Of a DNA stretch of 64,000 bases, positions 24,301 to 37,047 are shown in pieces (positions within the stretch are counted from its first letter, which is position 1; the number at the start of each line of letters is the position of its first letter). The stretch lies in NCBI GenBank assembly GCA_032173965.1, contig JAVUNC010000006.1, forward strand, positions 17,706,028 to 17,770,027, written 5' to 3'. The stretch is from Sitta carolinensis (taxonomy: Eukaryota; Chordata; Aves; Passeriformes; Sittidae). A model generated the notes under the pieces. It saw only the letters and a list, made by a program, of their open reading frames with translations. It did no database searches and had not been told where the DNA came from. The translations under genes and the position numbers were made by a program.

Positions 24301-26325
24301 TAAGATTAGAGACAGAGCCCAGTACATTTGAATATTACAGAAGGAATAATGAAATGTAATATTAAGTATGTTTAGATTTTGTGCTAAAGTCTTTATTTTA
24401 TGGATTCACTATACTAGGATTTTACCTAAGAAAAATAGTTTGAGAGGCCATAATAAATTATTTGTGAACCCTTAATTAAGCATTTGTGATGATATGAATT
24501 TGTAATGTTGTGTAATGTTTTGAATATTTATTGCATATCTATTTTATGTTGAGCATATTGTTATACCCTCCAGGACATTTTGCAAGAATATATTTAATTT
24601 GAAGTGTTATTTCCTGAAGGAACAAGCAGAAGTATAATTCTACTTTATTACTTCAACATCTAATGTTACCCCTCTGTACTACATAGTCAAAGATGTTTTC
24701 TAGCCAATCTTTTGTCCAATTAAAATCAAACTGTTATCAGGCATGAATGTAGTAACTCCAGCTAGTGATGGTCTAAGTACTTTGTATTTAAAATGTTTCC
24801 TTTGACACACAATCATTGTTTTACAGTCTTCAAAGTACAGGTAAGGAGTATGGTTGTATATTGATCAAATCTGACCCTTGATCAAAAAGAACAGACTTCT
24901 GCATCACATTTGCCTCAGAAGGGCTGTAAAACAGGGCTATTTAGAGTCTTTTATCTTACCGTATACAAATTATTCTTCACTATGGGAAAATATTTTACCT
25001 TCAACCTCTTGGGCATGCTGCAGTCTATTGAATGACAATCAATGTATATTCATCAAAACTACCAAAATATCCTAAAAAACTGATCTGTCATGAAATGATT
25101 GCAAAGGGGAAAAAAAGCAGTAACTGTAGAAAACTTCTGTCCAAAGAGATCTATTACTTTTACACTGTTATCTCTAACCTCAGTGTACAGCACCATTGAA
25201 ATTTGTAAAAGAAAGCAAATATATCCAATAAAATGATCCACCCAAAAATATCCTAGCAATAAACCACCAAAAAGTATCCAATCAGTCTTACAAAAATGAG
25301 GCTATATATGCTTCCTCTTTTGGGGAAATGAAAATGCAAATAATCTGTAATAAAATGTTATTCTTGTTGCTTAGTACATTGCTCTGAGCTGTTAAGATGT
25401 GATTGTGAGTGCAGTGTGCAAATATATACAGAACATAATAAAAATATTTATGATATGAGCTATAGCAGTCAGTAAGATAAACAGTGCTGACACCTCAAGA
25501 AAATCAAATGTCTCATACATTTTATGCTATTTATATATATGAAAATAATTGGATTTGTCATTTCTATAACAATACACAAAGCATCACATAGAATACAATA
25601 AAAGGTAAGTCCTTAATACAACAGTAAGAATGCTTTTTCTTGTGGGGAGTAAATTAAGCAACATGAAGGAAATCTTTCTCAAAAACTCAAATTACTTGCT
25701 TGAATCTTGAATTGTTTTAATAAACACCAACTTTCCTTTCTGTTCTCAAAAATTCCCTTCTTTTTCTCGAGTTTCCTTTTGATGTGAGGAGTACTTTTCA
25801 AGTTCTGCGTCATCCTCAAATCTCTCATCATGAGTCTTCCACAGGGCCAGATGTACTTGGTGCCTTCTGAAGTATCAGGCTGCTGTGAACCAAATCCTCT
25901 ATGCTCTTGAAAAGCATTAGTTTCCAGCAATCAGCATATTTTCTTTTTTATTCTACAAGGATAAAATAATTCATAAAGTAATCATTTAACTCAGCTTTTG
26001 GCTCTCCTAACTCCCAAACTGCCATGCTGCCAAGCACACAAAAGGTCCATAAGGGCAGCCATAGATGCCATTACCAGTTGTTGGTCACCGAAACCCAGCA
26101 GCATATTTAGAAGAGGCAGTGAGGGTTTCTTTATTTCCCAAATGAAGACACTAGCCTTAGGCTAAATGTTGGTTTGGTCGTCTTAATGGCTGTTAAAATG
26201 GTTCCATCCTGTTTGCTGACAAAGATTTTATTCATCCTAATAAAATCAGTTGTGCATCACAGACATGTGCTAACAGAAGATCTTAGAATTGACCTTTCTG
26301 GTATTTTCTTTGCTATGGATTTTTT

Positions 26326-26397
26326 TGTTTTGAATTGGGTTTTTTTGTATGTGGTTTTTTTTTTTTTTGGTTTGTTTTTTTTTTTTTTTTTTTTGGG
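26326..26397. repeat. T-rich low-complexity block with T14 and T20 runs
   Basis: Runs of T at 26355-26368 and 26375-26394 are separated by GG and G interruptions. On the minus strand this would read as an A-rich tail, but no identifiable retroposed sequence ends here. Confidence 0.85.
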
Positions 26398-26746
26398 TTC
26401 TACTAGGTTTCCCACACAACATCACACCTCACCCCATAATTATCATTTCCTAAATGTTGACATCAGTGTAAGGGCTAGAAAAACTTCTATTCCTTTGCAT
26501 ATCTGAAAGTGTCTGTGTTCTGTAGAGAGGTGAGGTGGCTTCTTCCTTTATCAGTCCTATCAAGTCTATCACTTTCACCACATCACTCCTTCTGTCCTTT
26601 CCCCTTAAATTTAGTCTGTTGCCCTCAAATATTTGCAATCAGGATAATTTCAGGTATCCAGTCCTTGCTAATTTTATGGTTGAGTACTGTTGAAATAACA
26701 TTTTCCTAAGCATCAGGAAAGAAATTTCTTTCTTGAAGACACCTTG

Positions 26747-26766
26747 AATAAATAAATAAATAAAAA
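26747..26766. repeat. (AATA)n microsatellite
   Basis: About four to five AATA units in tandem, ending in taaaaa. Confidence 0.85.
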
Positions 26767-27199
26767 CAGTTGTTACTGTGCCTTCTCTTCCATATTTAAT
26801 TTTAGCAAACATGCTAATTTTCCCTTTCTTTCCTAAACCATAACAGTTGTTTCATCATAAATACTAACCTGAGGGTAATGGTTGGTAGCAATATTATGTG
26901 ATACTGCAAGCTAGTGTGTCAGTTTATTATGAGTAAAAAATCATTAGTGGTTTCAATCAAATATTGTTGGTTTTAAATTACAGTTTTAGCAAATTTCATT
27001 GTGCAAAACATTTAATTTTTCTACTCTTTCAATGCCTGTTCTTAGTAGAAGTGTTTGTATATCAAATGTCTGTTCTTAAGAATTGATTCAAGTACCACCA
27101 AAAACCATTAGAACTACAAACTTCACTACACAAGAACCACAAAATGTCATGGAATATTTTCAATTCACGCAATGCAATTCTTCAGTAAGGACTTGTCAA

Positions 27200-28500
27200 T
27201 TCACCACCTTGACTTACACAACCTTGCATCAAGAGTACGAGATGATTTTATTCAATAGGAAACGGCTTGAGGAGGACAGCGAGAGGTGAAGATGGGAGGG
27301 TTTCCACTTTCGAGCTGATTCTGGTCTCCCTTTTACCCTTGATCACGGCCAGTGTTACCATTTAAAGTATAAATCGCGGCTGTCATTCTACATATAAAAG
27401 ACAGAATTTGGGATTAAGCAGGCAAGTAGTTCCACCATCAGTCAAGCTCTCCTTCTCCTGACTCCATACAATCTGTATTCCACACCCATAGTACAAACAC
27501 TGTGATGGCTGATTGACTGTATGTCAGCCTAGATGACTGTAGACTATACATGGATGTACATCACAGAATGCTGGAATAATCATATCATGTTAGGATTGTG
27601 CAGCCAAATTCTAGCCCAGTTCTTTAGTTCAGTGGTACATTGTTTTATTATTAGATTTTTATTATCTTATCACTCTCAGATGTAATTTATTGAAAGAGAA
27701 AGCTAAAAATGTGACTCGCATAGGGAGCATTATGTCCCTTCAACCTTAAAAGGTTGTATGAATTTGTAACTGAGTCTTTCCCAATATTTTTTTTTTCTTG
27801 TTTGTAAGAGTTCGCGTGCTGTTTTTATAATGTTTTCATTGATGTCAAGACCTTGGTATAAAAACAAGACTAACACTGTACTAATTTACCCCATGGTCTC
27901 CTGTGTCTTCCTTTGCCTCTCTCCTTGAGCAACTGGCATAGCTGCAGGACTGTTTACTCCACAGCTTATTTCCCCTTTATCTTTGATGTCCCAGGATGTC
28001 AAAGGCTGTGAATTTAATATTGATTTTATAAAGTACTTTTACTGTAACATGTCAGTTAGGATTAGCTTCAACCTCGAGGAAGCTCAGGCAGTGAGCTGGA
28101 TTTGCACGCAATGTGGCTCTCCAGCTCTCAGACTCTTTTCCCGAGCGAATGCTTTATTTATAAGAGTGACAGTGTGCTGTGAAAGCAGGGATAGCACACA
28201 GCCCCCAGCTATCTCTGTGTCTTGTATACACAACGTCAGTGCCCTGTGTATACATTAGGCTTGAAAATGTAAGTGGATCAGAGAGACGTATCATTTGCTG
28301 GTATGTAAACAGACAGATGAGTTTATAGATCGCATTAAACCCCAGTGGCTGTAACTAGTGGAAGAGACTTCCTGGAGTCCCATCCCCCATCTCACTCCTC
28401 CTTGTTCCTCCTTATACCATCAACAGCAACACCAGGAGCTGGGCTCAACTCCTCTAGTGAGCAAATAAAGGCATCTTTCCAAAGGAGGAATCACAGCTGA
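27200..28500. other. Unique CpG-bearing stretch, possible cis-regulatory DNA
   Basis: Compared with the flanking AT-rich DNA, this stretch keeps scattered CpG dinucleotides (for example near 27260, 27312, 27346, 27374, 27812, 28073, 28108 and 28143) and is less repetitive. It shows no CR1 or LTR landmark and no coding frame I recognise. Retained CpGs and balanced composition would fit conserved non-coding DNA. This is inference; cross-species alignment would settle it. Confidence 0.25.
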
Positions 28501-31500
28501 AGAATGTGCTTGCTTGAGCTTGTTCCCTTAACCTTTTATTGCTCCTTTGAAATGGCAGGTGCTGCTGATGGAGTGTATTAATCTACACATTAATCTGCAA
28601 AGTCTTTTCCTAATTCAGTATTAATCCTCAGTCCCAACAAAGGAGAAGAGTTTGTCTCGATATCACCCTCTTTTTCTCTCTTTTTTTTTTTTCTTCTTTT
28701 ACTTTATACTTTTCAGAAAGAACAAAATTGCACTTGCCATATTTTGTATTTAAAATTGAGAGGTGAGGTTTCCTCAAAGACTGATAGTACTGAAGCTTGG
28801 AATTATGCTCTCAAGGGGACAGTCACCAGTTTCCTTGTGTATTGAGCAAATCATGCCAACTGATTACACACTCTTAATGAAAGATTAACTATTTAATGCA
28901 TTAGCTTTTTGTGAGCACATGGAACAGCTGCGCACGTGGGCTGTATCTGCCCCGTTCGTAGCATGTTTGATTTCTCATCTCTCCCCAGTTGCTCTGATCT
29001 TGCTTCCTTCTCAGTTGGGACTTGAGATAGCCTAGGTCTTCTGAGCATTTTGAAAATATTTATTGTTTGGTTCATTAATTATTCTACAAGCCTTGACTTT
29101 GATGCCTATGTACACTTATGGCAACATATAAATAATAAACAAGTTAGTCTTGATATAGAGCATATATGGCTGCTTATAAAACATTATTCATGTACCTGCA
29201 TTATCATTCTTTTTCATTTATTTTGTTGCTCTGCCTAGGTATATATGTCATTTTGAGATTTGTTTTAAGCTATTTTCATAACATGTATGTCATTCCAGTG
29301 TAAAATCTGCAGGAGTTCATAAATAATATTGCTGAGCTTTAATAAATGAAGAAGGGGTGATTGCTACAAAGCAATATGTGACTTCAGTTGTTGCAGGGAA
29401 GAAATTTGAAACATAAAACTGAAAGCAACTTTCATTTACATGCACATATAAACCCTTCCTATTTGTACTGGAGATTATACTATTTTTGGTGAAAGCAGGT
29501 AAACATTACTTTGGATGATAGACAAGGTCATTTTTTTGCATAATTATTTGTATGAGTATTCATAAACCGATATCATAAACTGGTAACAGGTTCAAAATCT
29601 GCAAATCAGACTCCAAAAATAGTATTTCAAGACTTAGAAAGATCTTCCTTTGGTATCCATTCTCCTACTTCTTAACCATGACAGAGACACTGTGGAAACA
29701 GCCCCATTTCTCACCAAGAAAAAAAACAACAGGATTCCCAATGTTATGTTAAAGTGAAAATTTCCACACTAGATCCTAGTGCACAGAATTTTAGACATAT
29801 GTCAACTAAATAATCAAAGGAAGTGTAAAACATTTTGAGTGCAACCTGTCACAATGTTACAGTCAGCCCATAAATATTTGATATACCTGAGAACATCACC
29901 TCTTCTGTTTCCTTTGCATTAGGTACACAATGTATCCTCTCTAGTTTATTAAGAACTCAGATATTACTTTTTATATATATATATAATATGATATGCTACT
30001 GTATTCAGACAATGAAGTTAGTAAGAAAATTACTAATTTATATTGCCTTCAGAATATTTAATAGGGTATGTGCTAATTAAATAAGGATAACTTGTCGATC
30101 TGTGGAAAAAATCAAGTAATTTTTCATTCACTTTTTATGGAATTCATGCATACAAGATGTGATGAAATAACAGTGAGGATTTGCTTTGAAATTCAATGAA
30201 AGACAATGAAATTTGATAACTTTTTCATTAATTTTTGTATTACTACAAGTAAAGCAATTAATTCACTACAGAGTAATACAAAATTCAGTATGCTAAAACT
30301 GACAGTTTTGTAGCCAGATAAAAATCTGAATGACAAAACTGTTCAAAATATGCATTTCAGAATTTGCACACAACCCATTATATCAAAGCTCTTTCATACA
30401 GAAGTTTTCCCTGAACAATGTGTTGACTACAACACATCTGAAAAGCTGGACTTTGGAGATGTGTCATTTTACAAAAATAATCCATGCGTTCATGCGAATC
30501 TATTCACAGTTTATTTTTTATTACTCGGGTATATGTATTATTTCAAGGAAGCATATACTCCAGGGATTTTTAAAAAAACTGGGGTTTATGGGTTATTGTG
30601 GGTGTCTTCTTATATTTTGCATGCTAAAAATATGTAGAAACAACAAAAAAACTTCATGTATTGAAGCCCAGGCAATCAGAGGTGAGTTAGGACTCTTCGG
30701 CCACAGACAGCCAAAGACTGGCAAAGCTCTTAGTGGACTTCTAGGGGTTTGTGCACAAAGTTTCCAAAACTGTGTTAAATTACTTAAATAGCACGTTTAT
30801 AAAGTATGTAATTGCTCCTGCTGCTTCATCAAACAGCTGCTGGGGGCACAGAAAGTTTAATATTTCCTAATATCACTCAAAGACTCTACAGTATCATCAA
30901 GAATTGAATGAAGGTCTCATGAATCACTGTTCACAACAAACTGGTTTGCTTTCATCCAATAATCCCTGACTGCCAGACACTATTGCAGGGTGGCCTAAAT
31001 TAAAGGAACCCTGAGGTAGTGTTAATTTGTGCCATAAGGTCAAAATAGTCTCTATTAACCTGAGGGCTTGTTAGCACAATAGTGGCATAGTCACTCTTGC
31101 TATTTTTTTCTTGTTGCTCAACTGAGCACAGCCTAGACAGTTCTTAAGACTGGATATTGAGGTGTTCATTTGCCATTAAAAAGACTTGAATAACATTTTA
31201 TACTAACAAAGTTCAGGCTAAGGCTACTAATGATTTGTTTATACTTTGGGATGTGTGGAAAAAAATTCTGTAAAAGTAGCTTGTTTCTAGACTATTATTA
31301 AATATCTAAATTTTTAACAGAAATAACTTAAAAGAAAGCACATTAAACCACTGGCTATTCACCATTCATTTCTTTTTTTATTTTTTTCTCAAGGATAGAA
31401 CTTCCAGAATGTTGATAGGAACATGAATGCTCATAAACAGCACAAAATGAGGTGCATAAGCACAGTTAATTTGAATAGCTGTTCAAAAATTAAACAAAAA

Positions 31501-32589
31501 CTTATTAAGAGTCTTTTGAAGTATTTGACCAGCTTCTCCTAGACATACTTCAATAATACACATGTGGAAGCATTTCAGCATTTATAACATCAGGTTATGT
31601 CTATAAATGCATTTTATCATTAAACTATGAAGTGGATTTGTCCCATCCGTCATGCTATTGTCTTATATTCATTAGAAAAGATAATTTTAAACACAGTGAT
31701 TGCCTGATGCTATAGCTGAATAGTTCAGTTGCAATGCTCTCTTCATTTTTTAGGGGCAAATCTTGAGTGTCAGCTCTGACATCAGCATTTGTACTGCTTA
31801 AACGATATTGGTGGATGGATGAGAAGAAAAGCTAGGATTTTGCAGTCAGAAAAAGTATTTCTGTTCTTCACAAAGAGAAAAGAAACATATTTCCTAATGT
31901 TTCAGGGAATTAAGTTTTAAAATGTGGCTGTAAAACCATTGTTGTGTTTTGCAAACCTAGTGTACTAAAACAAGCTACAAAAACTATTATCTTGTATGGA
32001 TCAACATGTTTGCATGTTGGCTGTCTCAACTTCAAGAATGACTCCTAAGGTTACATCCTGCTTTCATGCCAACCCTGTTGAGAAATCATCAGTTTATGGA
32101 GATTTTGCTTTGTGTGTTGGGGCTTGCTTTTCCTGCAATCAGAACATCCATGGATTTCAATTTCCCCTGCTGCTTCTCAGAGCCACTCACACAAACTACC
32201 ATTTCTCTTTCTTCACCATATTTGTGATTCTGTGGATTTAAAATTCTTTATTTATTCTTTTATTTTACTGTATTTTCCGTTTGCAATTTTAAGCTGCAAT
32301 TTTACAATTTACTTTGTATGTTTGTTCTTGGTGGGAATTTGTTTTGCTATCTAGGAAGATGATAGGATAGACAATATTCCAAAATATATAAACTGCATCT
32401 CCATCTTATGTTTTGCATGAAACTTCTTTGTAGAACTGACACTTTAGTCAGGACAGAATGCGCAGGACAAGCACTCATCTCAGGCCACAGTGGAGTAAAC
32501 AGCTGTTCACATAATGATTGCTGGTGGGAGGGAATCTGGTACAGAGACCTCAAAATTGGGGCCACCAGCTCTGATAAAACAAGGAATGT
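28501..32589. other. AT-rich non-coding sequence, no gene seen
   Basis: It includes a T/C-rich run at 28670-28703 and a TATATATATATA stretch near 29970-29986. The longest frame in the window (30330-30791, 153 codons) lies here, but it has no motif or composition suggesting a gene. Confidence 0.6.
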
Positions 32590-33377
32590 TTTAGTAGGGT
32601 TGGTTTTTGGTTGGGTTACTGTTGGGGGTTGGGTCCTCTTGTAGAATTTTTTTCCCATAAGTTGCCAGGGAACTGATCTCTGGGTACTTATGGATAGTTA
32701 AGAAAGACAAAAGAAGTGCCTGAGGTGGAGGGAGGGGAGGAACATGTGGACTTCACTTCTTTTTTGGGGAGTGTGCTTGTCCGGAGAAGAAAACATCAGG
32801 CTGTGGTTTTCTGACTTGGGGGGAGATCTTTCTTTTACTGGCCCCACTGGAGCGGAGTTCGGGTTTTCCTGCCCCGGTCTCTCCGTGTGTGCCCCGGCAA
32901 TCCTGACCCTGCCCCTGTCTGCCTGGCCAGGAGCCGCTGCAGTTCCTGCCCCCCTCGCTGTTCCTTGGCTCCTGCTCCGAGTGTTCTCCACGCCTCAGCC
33001 CACACCCCCTGCCTGCCGGGACTCGTGCTGCAGCTCCAGCCACCGCCGGGGAGCTCCTGATCCATCTCCAGCATCCCGGGACTCTGCACCACAGCTGCCT
33101 GTGTCGGGAACTGCACCAATGGGGAAAGGGTGCCAGCGGCAGAGAAAACAGGGACTGTTTCCCTGGTTCTGTCTGTTGTTCATCTCATAGTTATTGTTCT
33201 GTTTTGCCTTGCTAAACACAAGTAAAGAACTGTTATCCATGTCCTCAAATCTTTGCCTGAGAGCGTCTTAATTCTAAAATTATATCAACTCAGATAGAGG
33301 GGTTTTTTTTTGTATTCTCCATTTCAGGAGAGGGTCCTGTTTGTCCTTAGCAAATACCTGTCTTCCAAACCAAGACA
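32590..33377 (+). mobile_element. CpG-rich ERV LTR (class II / ERVK-like), solo
   Basis: Several blocks match a retroviral LTR widespread in songbirds: 'gtgcctgaggtggagggaggggagg' (32717), 'gagtgtgcttgtccggagaag' (32769), 'aagtaaagaactgttatcc' (33221), 'tctttgcctgagagcg' (33250), a T-rich run then 'tattctccatttcaggagaggg' (33313) and the terminal 'ttccaaaccaagaca' ending at 33377. AGTAAA near 33222 may act as a polyadenylation signal variant in the R region. The core (about 32850-33150) is very rich in G, C and CpG. No gag, pol or env sequence adjoins it, so it is a solo LTR. The left boundary is uncertain (32590 to about 32690) and I could not find a convincing target-site duplication. Confidence 0.78.
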
Positions 33378-34732
33378 GTCACATTTGAAGTTCAGCTATA
33401 CAAGCCATGCATCTTTTGTCACTGAAGAAACAACTCTATTAAACTGCAACCGCTGTCAACAGATTCCTACTGATCAGCAGCTTCAGGAAATGCCCTTTCA
33501 GCACAAAGCCAAAATAACCAGTCAAAATACTGGTTATATGTGCCCTTTACTGCCTAAGATTCTGCATTACTTTGTAACAGGAATTTGTTAATACTGTTCT
33601 TATATAAGTAGATGGCAGAGGAGGGTTCTAGATCTCTTCAATGATCATTCCCCCATTTCTTGATCCGTCAATCTATTGCTACCACCACATTTTCATATTT
33701 TGTCCCATGGACCTTCTTTCTCCCTAAATGCATGAGCAATGAGTGATGAGAGATTTTAAATTTGTGTGTTCCCATTGGGGCCTGCTTCAGAGGGATTGTT
33801 AGAATTTGTAAAAACAGGATAAAAACCTTTTTTTCATGAAAGACTAATATCTGAATAAGAGGTAAGATAGGAGAGATATCAAAACACACCTGAAAATGTA
33901 GATAGGACATTATTTTTAGATCCCATTAAATCCCTCAAATGTTATCGAGCCAAGTCTTGTTTTGCTATGCCAGTCTTCTTGGCTTTGTATACTGCGCTAA
34001 AATTAGCTGCATCCTTGAAAGCCTTATTAAATGTCATTGGATATATTCAAGCATTTACATGTTTTGATGTTTTGCATTGTTTTGAGCAGTGTAACTTAAT
34101 CATCAGTCATGTAGCAACATCCAAGACATGCAATACTAGTTTTGTGTTCTATTTTTCATTAATTTAGATGGAGCTCACACTGCCTTCCATTGCACTTGTA
34201 TTCTTTTTTTATTTTACAAACAAGGACAGAAATACATTTTTATTATCAATGAAATAATGTGTGTAACAATATCAAGATGCTTTCATAAATTCCATATGAT
34301 TATGATAAATGTTGATATTATATTAAATTTGGAATCTATCCTATTTGTGTCATGTTGCATTTTTCAGGACTTGGAAGGCTAAATCCATGATCTAGCTTAA
34401 AGCTGCAAGTTAGGATTATAGCCAAAAATATGATGAACCAGGAAATATATTACTGAGTGTTGTGAGAATATCTCCTTTAATACCTTGAAAAATAAATCAA
34501 ACATGTTACTTTCATTTTCAGAAATCAGCCACAAAGTGTTGTATACTGACCAGAATTTTCAGTGTTGAGGCCTTTATATTTTTCTAAGAAAACTCATATT
34601 TTGCTGTTCAGAAACTCAGTTGCTTCTTCCACAGTCTCCATCCAGGCTTTTTCAGTTGAAAGGATATTTCAGAGGTAGTCCTCGAAATTACCAAGAAAGA
34701 CATATTATGCAGCTTTTCCATAAATATCATTA
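33378..34732. other. AT-rich non-coding sequence, no gene seen
   Basis: Short chance frames only. A 93-codon plus-strand frame (33310-33591) begins inside the preceding LTR and so cannot be an old gene. Confidence 0.6.
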
Positions 34733-35530
34733 ATAGAATCATAGAATATCACGTTGGAAGTAGCATCGAGGATCATCTTGTCCAACCTTTCCTGACAAAA
34801 CTGCAGTGTAGTTTTGGCCCATCTTGCCAGGCAAATTTTAAAACTGTCCAGTGCAGGGGAATCCATCACTTCCCTGGGGAGATTACTCCAATGACTGATT
34901 TTTCTCATAGTGACAAATTTTACTTGTGTCAAATTGAAATCTCCCTAGGAGTAACTTGGCTTTTCCATATGACTCCTTGTAAAAAAAGGAGTCTCTGTCT
35001 TCTTTTTTGCCATCTCTTAAACACTGAAACATGGTGATAAAGTCTTCCCTGTGCCTCTTCTCAAGGCTGAACAACCCCACTTCTCTCAACCTTTTCCTCC
35101 TATGACAAGCTTCCCATCTTTGTGGCCCTTCTCCTGACCATCTCCAGCCGGTCCACATCTTTTTGTATTGCAGGGACCTAAACTGAACACAGTAGTCCAA
35201 ATGTAGCCTTAAAATCACTGAGCAGAGGGTAAAAACTACTTCTTTATCTCTGATGATGATGTCCTTGTTGATTCAACCCAGCATCCTGTTGGCTTTTTAC
35301 ACAGCAACTCACTGTCCACTCATATTGAATTTGTTGTCCACTAGAACACTGTACATTTTTCACTGCACTGCTTCCCAGACCAGTAGATCCCAGCCTATGC
35401 TGCACTCCTGGATTATGTTTCCCCATTTGCAAGAACTTACATTTGTCCTTGTTGATCTTCATAAGTTTCTTCTTAGTTTTCTCAAAGTCCATTCATTTGT
35501 ATCAGTCTCTTTTGCAGTGAAACAAGCCTG
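34733..35530 (-). mobile_element. CR1 LINE fragment (ORF2 C-terminus and 3' end)
   Basis: The plus strand shows the reverse complement of a CR1 3' end: atagaatcatagaatatcac, 'gaggatcatcttgtccaacctttcctg' (34769), 'tgaaacatggtgataaagtcttccctgtgcctcttctcaaggctgaacaacccca' (35025) and 'cctaaactgaacacagtagtccaaatgtagcc' (35177). Protein-level similarity continues to about 35490, after which the match fades. The copy is 5'-truncated and of a different CR1 subtype from the 19684 copy, judged by its distinct 3' sequence. Its three overlapping minus-strand frames make it one of the two best-preserved coding remnants in the window. Confidence 0.95.
34740..35492 (-). pseudogene. CR1 ORF2 C-terminal remnant in three frames
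   Basis: The frame at 35492-35244 carries KINKDKCKFLQMGKHNPGVQ, the CR1 segment after the catalytic box, followed by CCVKSQQDAGLN. The frame at 35218-34883 carries LHLDYCVQF, LREVGLFSLEKRHREDFI and LLLGRFQFDTSKI. The frame at 34932-34705 carries HWSNLPREVMDSPALDSFK, the usual C-terminal block. The order is collinear with CR1 ORF2, but two frame changes and a loss of the region between 35244 and 35218 break it. No activity is expected. Confidence 0.9.
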
Positions 35531-36941
35531 AATAATAAAAGCTCGTTTTGAATTTAATGACTTGATGAATGTGTGGCATGTTTTACTTACCACTGCAGTT
35601 TGCTAAACATTTTTGAGGGTGACTTAAAATTTTTTATTGTCTGTTCAAATTTGTACTGCATAGGTGTTCATTCTTGGTAGGCAGGTGTTTCTCAAGAGCA
35701 GAAAACTATACTCTGTTTTTATAATCTTTGTACCTGACAGAACTTTATTTCTTTAAGGATCAAAGCTTTACATTTGACAGAAAATGTTTGTATTTACTTA
35801 TCACAAACTGACATAAGTGAAAATCAAGCAGAAGGACAAATATTAATTTAAGCAGCTGATGTCTTGTATTTTAAGTGAAAGAAGTGAAATTTTCCTTGCT
35901 ATTTTGAAATATTTTCGTGGGTTTTGTACATTATGTTCAGGCATAGCTATGAGAAAATCTTCTCAGTACAGTTAAATATTCCATTAAAATACAGTTAAGT
36001 AGTTCATATGCTGTAAAATACTATGATTATGCAAATAAACAACATGGATCAAATAGAAGTTTGGCAAATGTTAGTGTATACAAGATCTGCAAGTTATAGG
36101 TGTAAATAAAATATCACAGCAGTGGTAGTAAGTGCAATTCCACGAGCAGAAATGATAGAGCTGGAATAGAAATTGAATATAGAATAAAAAATCTATTATT
36201 CTGTCTTATAGTGTGTTTCTTATAGTTTCCTGAAGCATAACTGCAGAAGAAAACCAGAACCACCACCTTACTTCTGTAAAAAACACAAGCAGAAAGAGGG
36301 CTGTCATTCAGCTACTAGAGTGGAGAGTACAGACAAGTGAGTGATGGCAGAAAGGCTGCTTAGAATAACAACTCAAATCAAAGTTAGATTTGTGAAAATT
36401 TCAGATGCAGGGTTTCAGCTCAGATGATCTCTATCCTCGCAGTGGGTCTGAAATATGGGATTACATATTTGGAACTCAGATAAATTTCAGTTATGTATGG
36501 ATATGAATCATCCATAATGAGTAATGGATGGGGGTAATGAGTTATGTAATACCGAGTTTTCAGAAAAGCATGGGATATTGGCTTTGGGTGGTGATCTCAG
36601 AACCTCAAAATGGAGCAGTAGCTGAGATACAGTCTTTCTTTTCATCCTGTGATAATTCATAAATGCCTGATGAGGATAGGGTTAACTTGTCCTCCATGGG
36701 TTGAACATAGTAGCAGCTGCCTGCCCTCAATGTAAGGACTGCTGGGGAGGCCAGCAGTGCCAGAATGAAATACAGCTTGGCTCAGATGTTACTTGCTCTG
36801 AAAGGGACTTTAACAGGAGTGATCTCTAAGAAGCCTTTCATACTGGCATACAATCAGACTTGGTTCTAAGAGAAAGACCGACTAAAAGAAATATTAACTG
36901 CTGCTTCCTAACCTTAAGAGCTACTTCTGCTGTTTTCCATT

Positions 36942-36972
36942 TGTTTCTTGATACATATGTTTCTTGATACAT
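36942..36972. repeat. Tandem duplication of a 16-bp unit
   Basis: tgtttcttgatacata at 36942-36957 is repeated directly at 36958-36972 (15 bases of the unit match before divergence). Confidence 0.85.
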
Positions 36973-37023
36973 GGAATCCCTTTTCACCTGAAACCCCTAA
37001 AAATAACTCGTTGAAATGAGCAT

Positions 37024-37047
37024 GTCTATAGACACGTCTATAGACAA
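37024..37047. repeat. Tandem pair of palindromic 12-mers
   Basis: gtctatagacac is followed immediately by gtctatagacaa. The core gtctatagac is its own reverse complement, so each unit is a palindrome and the pair is also a direct repeat. Confidence 0.85.

Larger units (their letters stand above)
21351..27200. other. AT-rich non-coding sequence, no gene seen
   Basis: Unique-looking sequence. It contains a T/G homopolymer block at 26326-26397 and an (AATA)n run at 26747-26766. No CR1 or LTR landmark was found on either strand. The longest frames (83-110 codons, for example 21885-22190 and 26174-26506) show no recognisable motif; the latter runs through the T-rich block. Confidence 0.6.

Noticed and set aside
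26326..26720. Possible processed pseudogene with A tail on the minus strand at the T-rich block
   Set aside because: Sequence adjoining the presumed tail has no recognisable transcript or coding similarity and no flanking duplication was seen.
27553..27640. 'acatcacagaatgctgga' resembling a CR1 3' terminus
   Set aside because: The match does not extend into the next CR1 landmarks, so it is likely a chance resemblance.
29580..29610. GGTTCAAAATC resembling a tRNA T-arm
   Set aside because: No matching acceptor, D-arm or anticodon stem nearby, so no tRNA or tRNA-derived SINE is supported.
30330..30791. 153-codon plus-strand frame, the longest in the window
   Set aside because: No domain or motif, irregular composition, no supporting splice or promoter context, and flanked by AT-rich non-coding DNA. 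Length alone is within chance for 64 kb.
32744..33190. 148-codon frame and several overlapping minus-strand frames
   Set aside because: They lie inside the GC-rich LTR, where low stop-codon density produces open frames on both strands. No known protein similarity.
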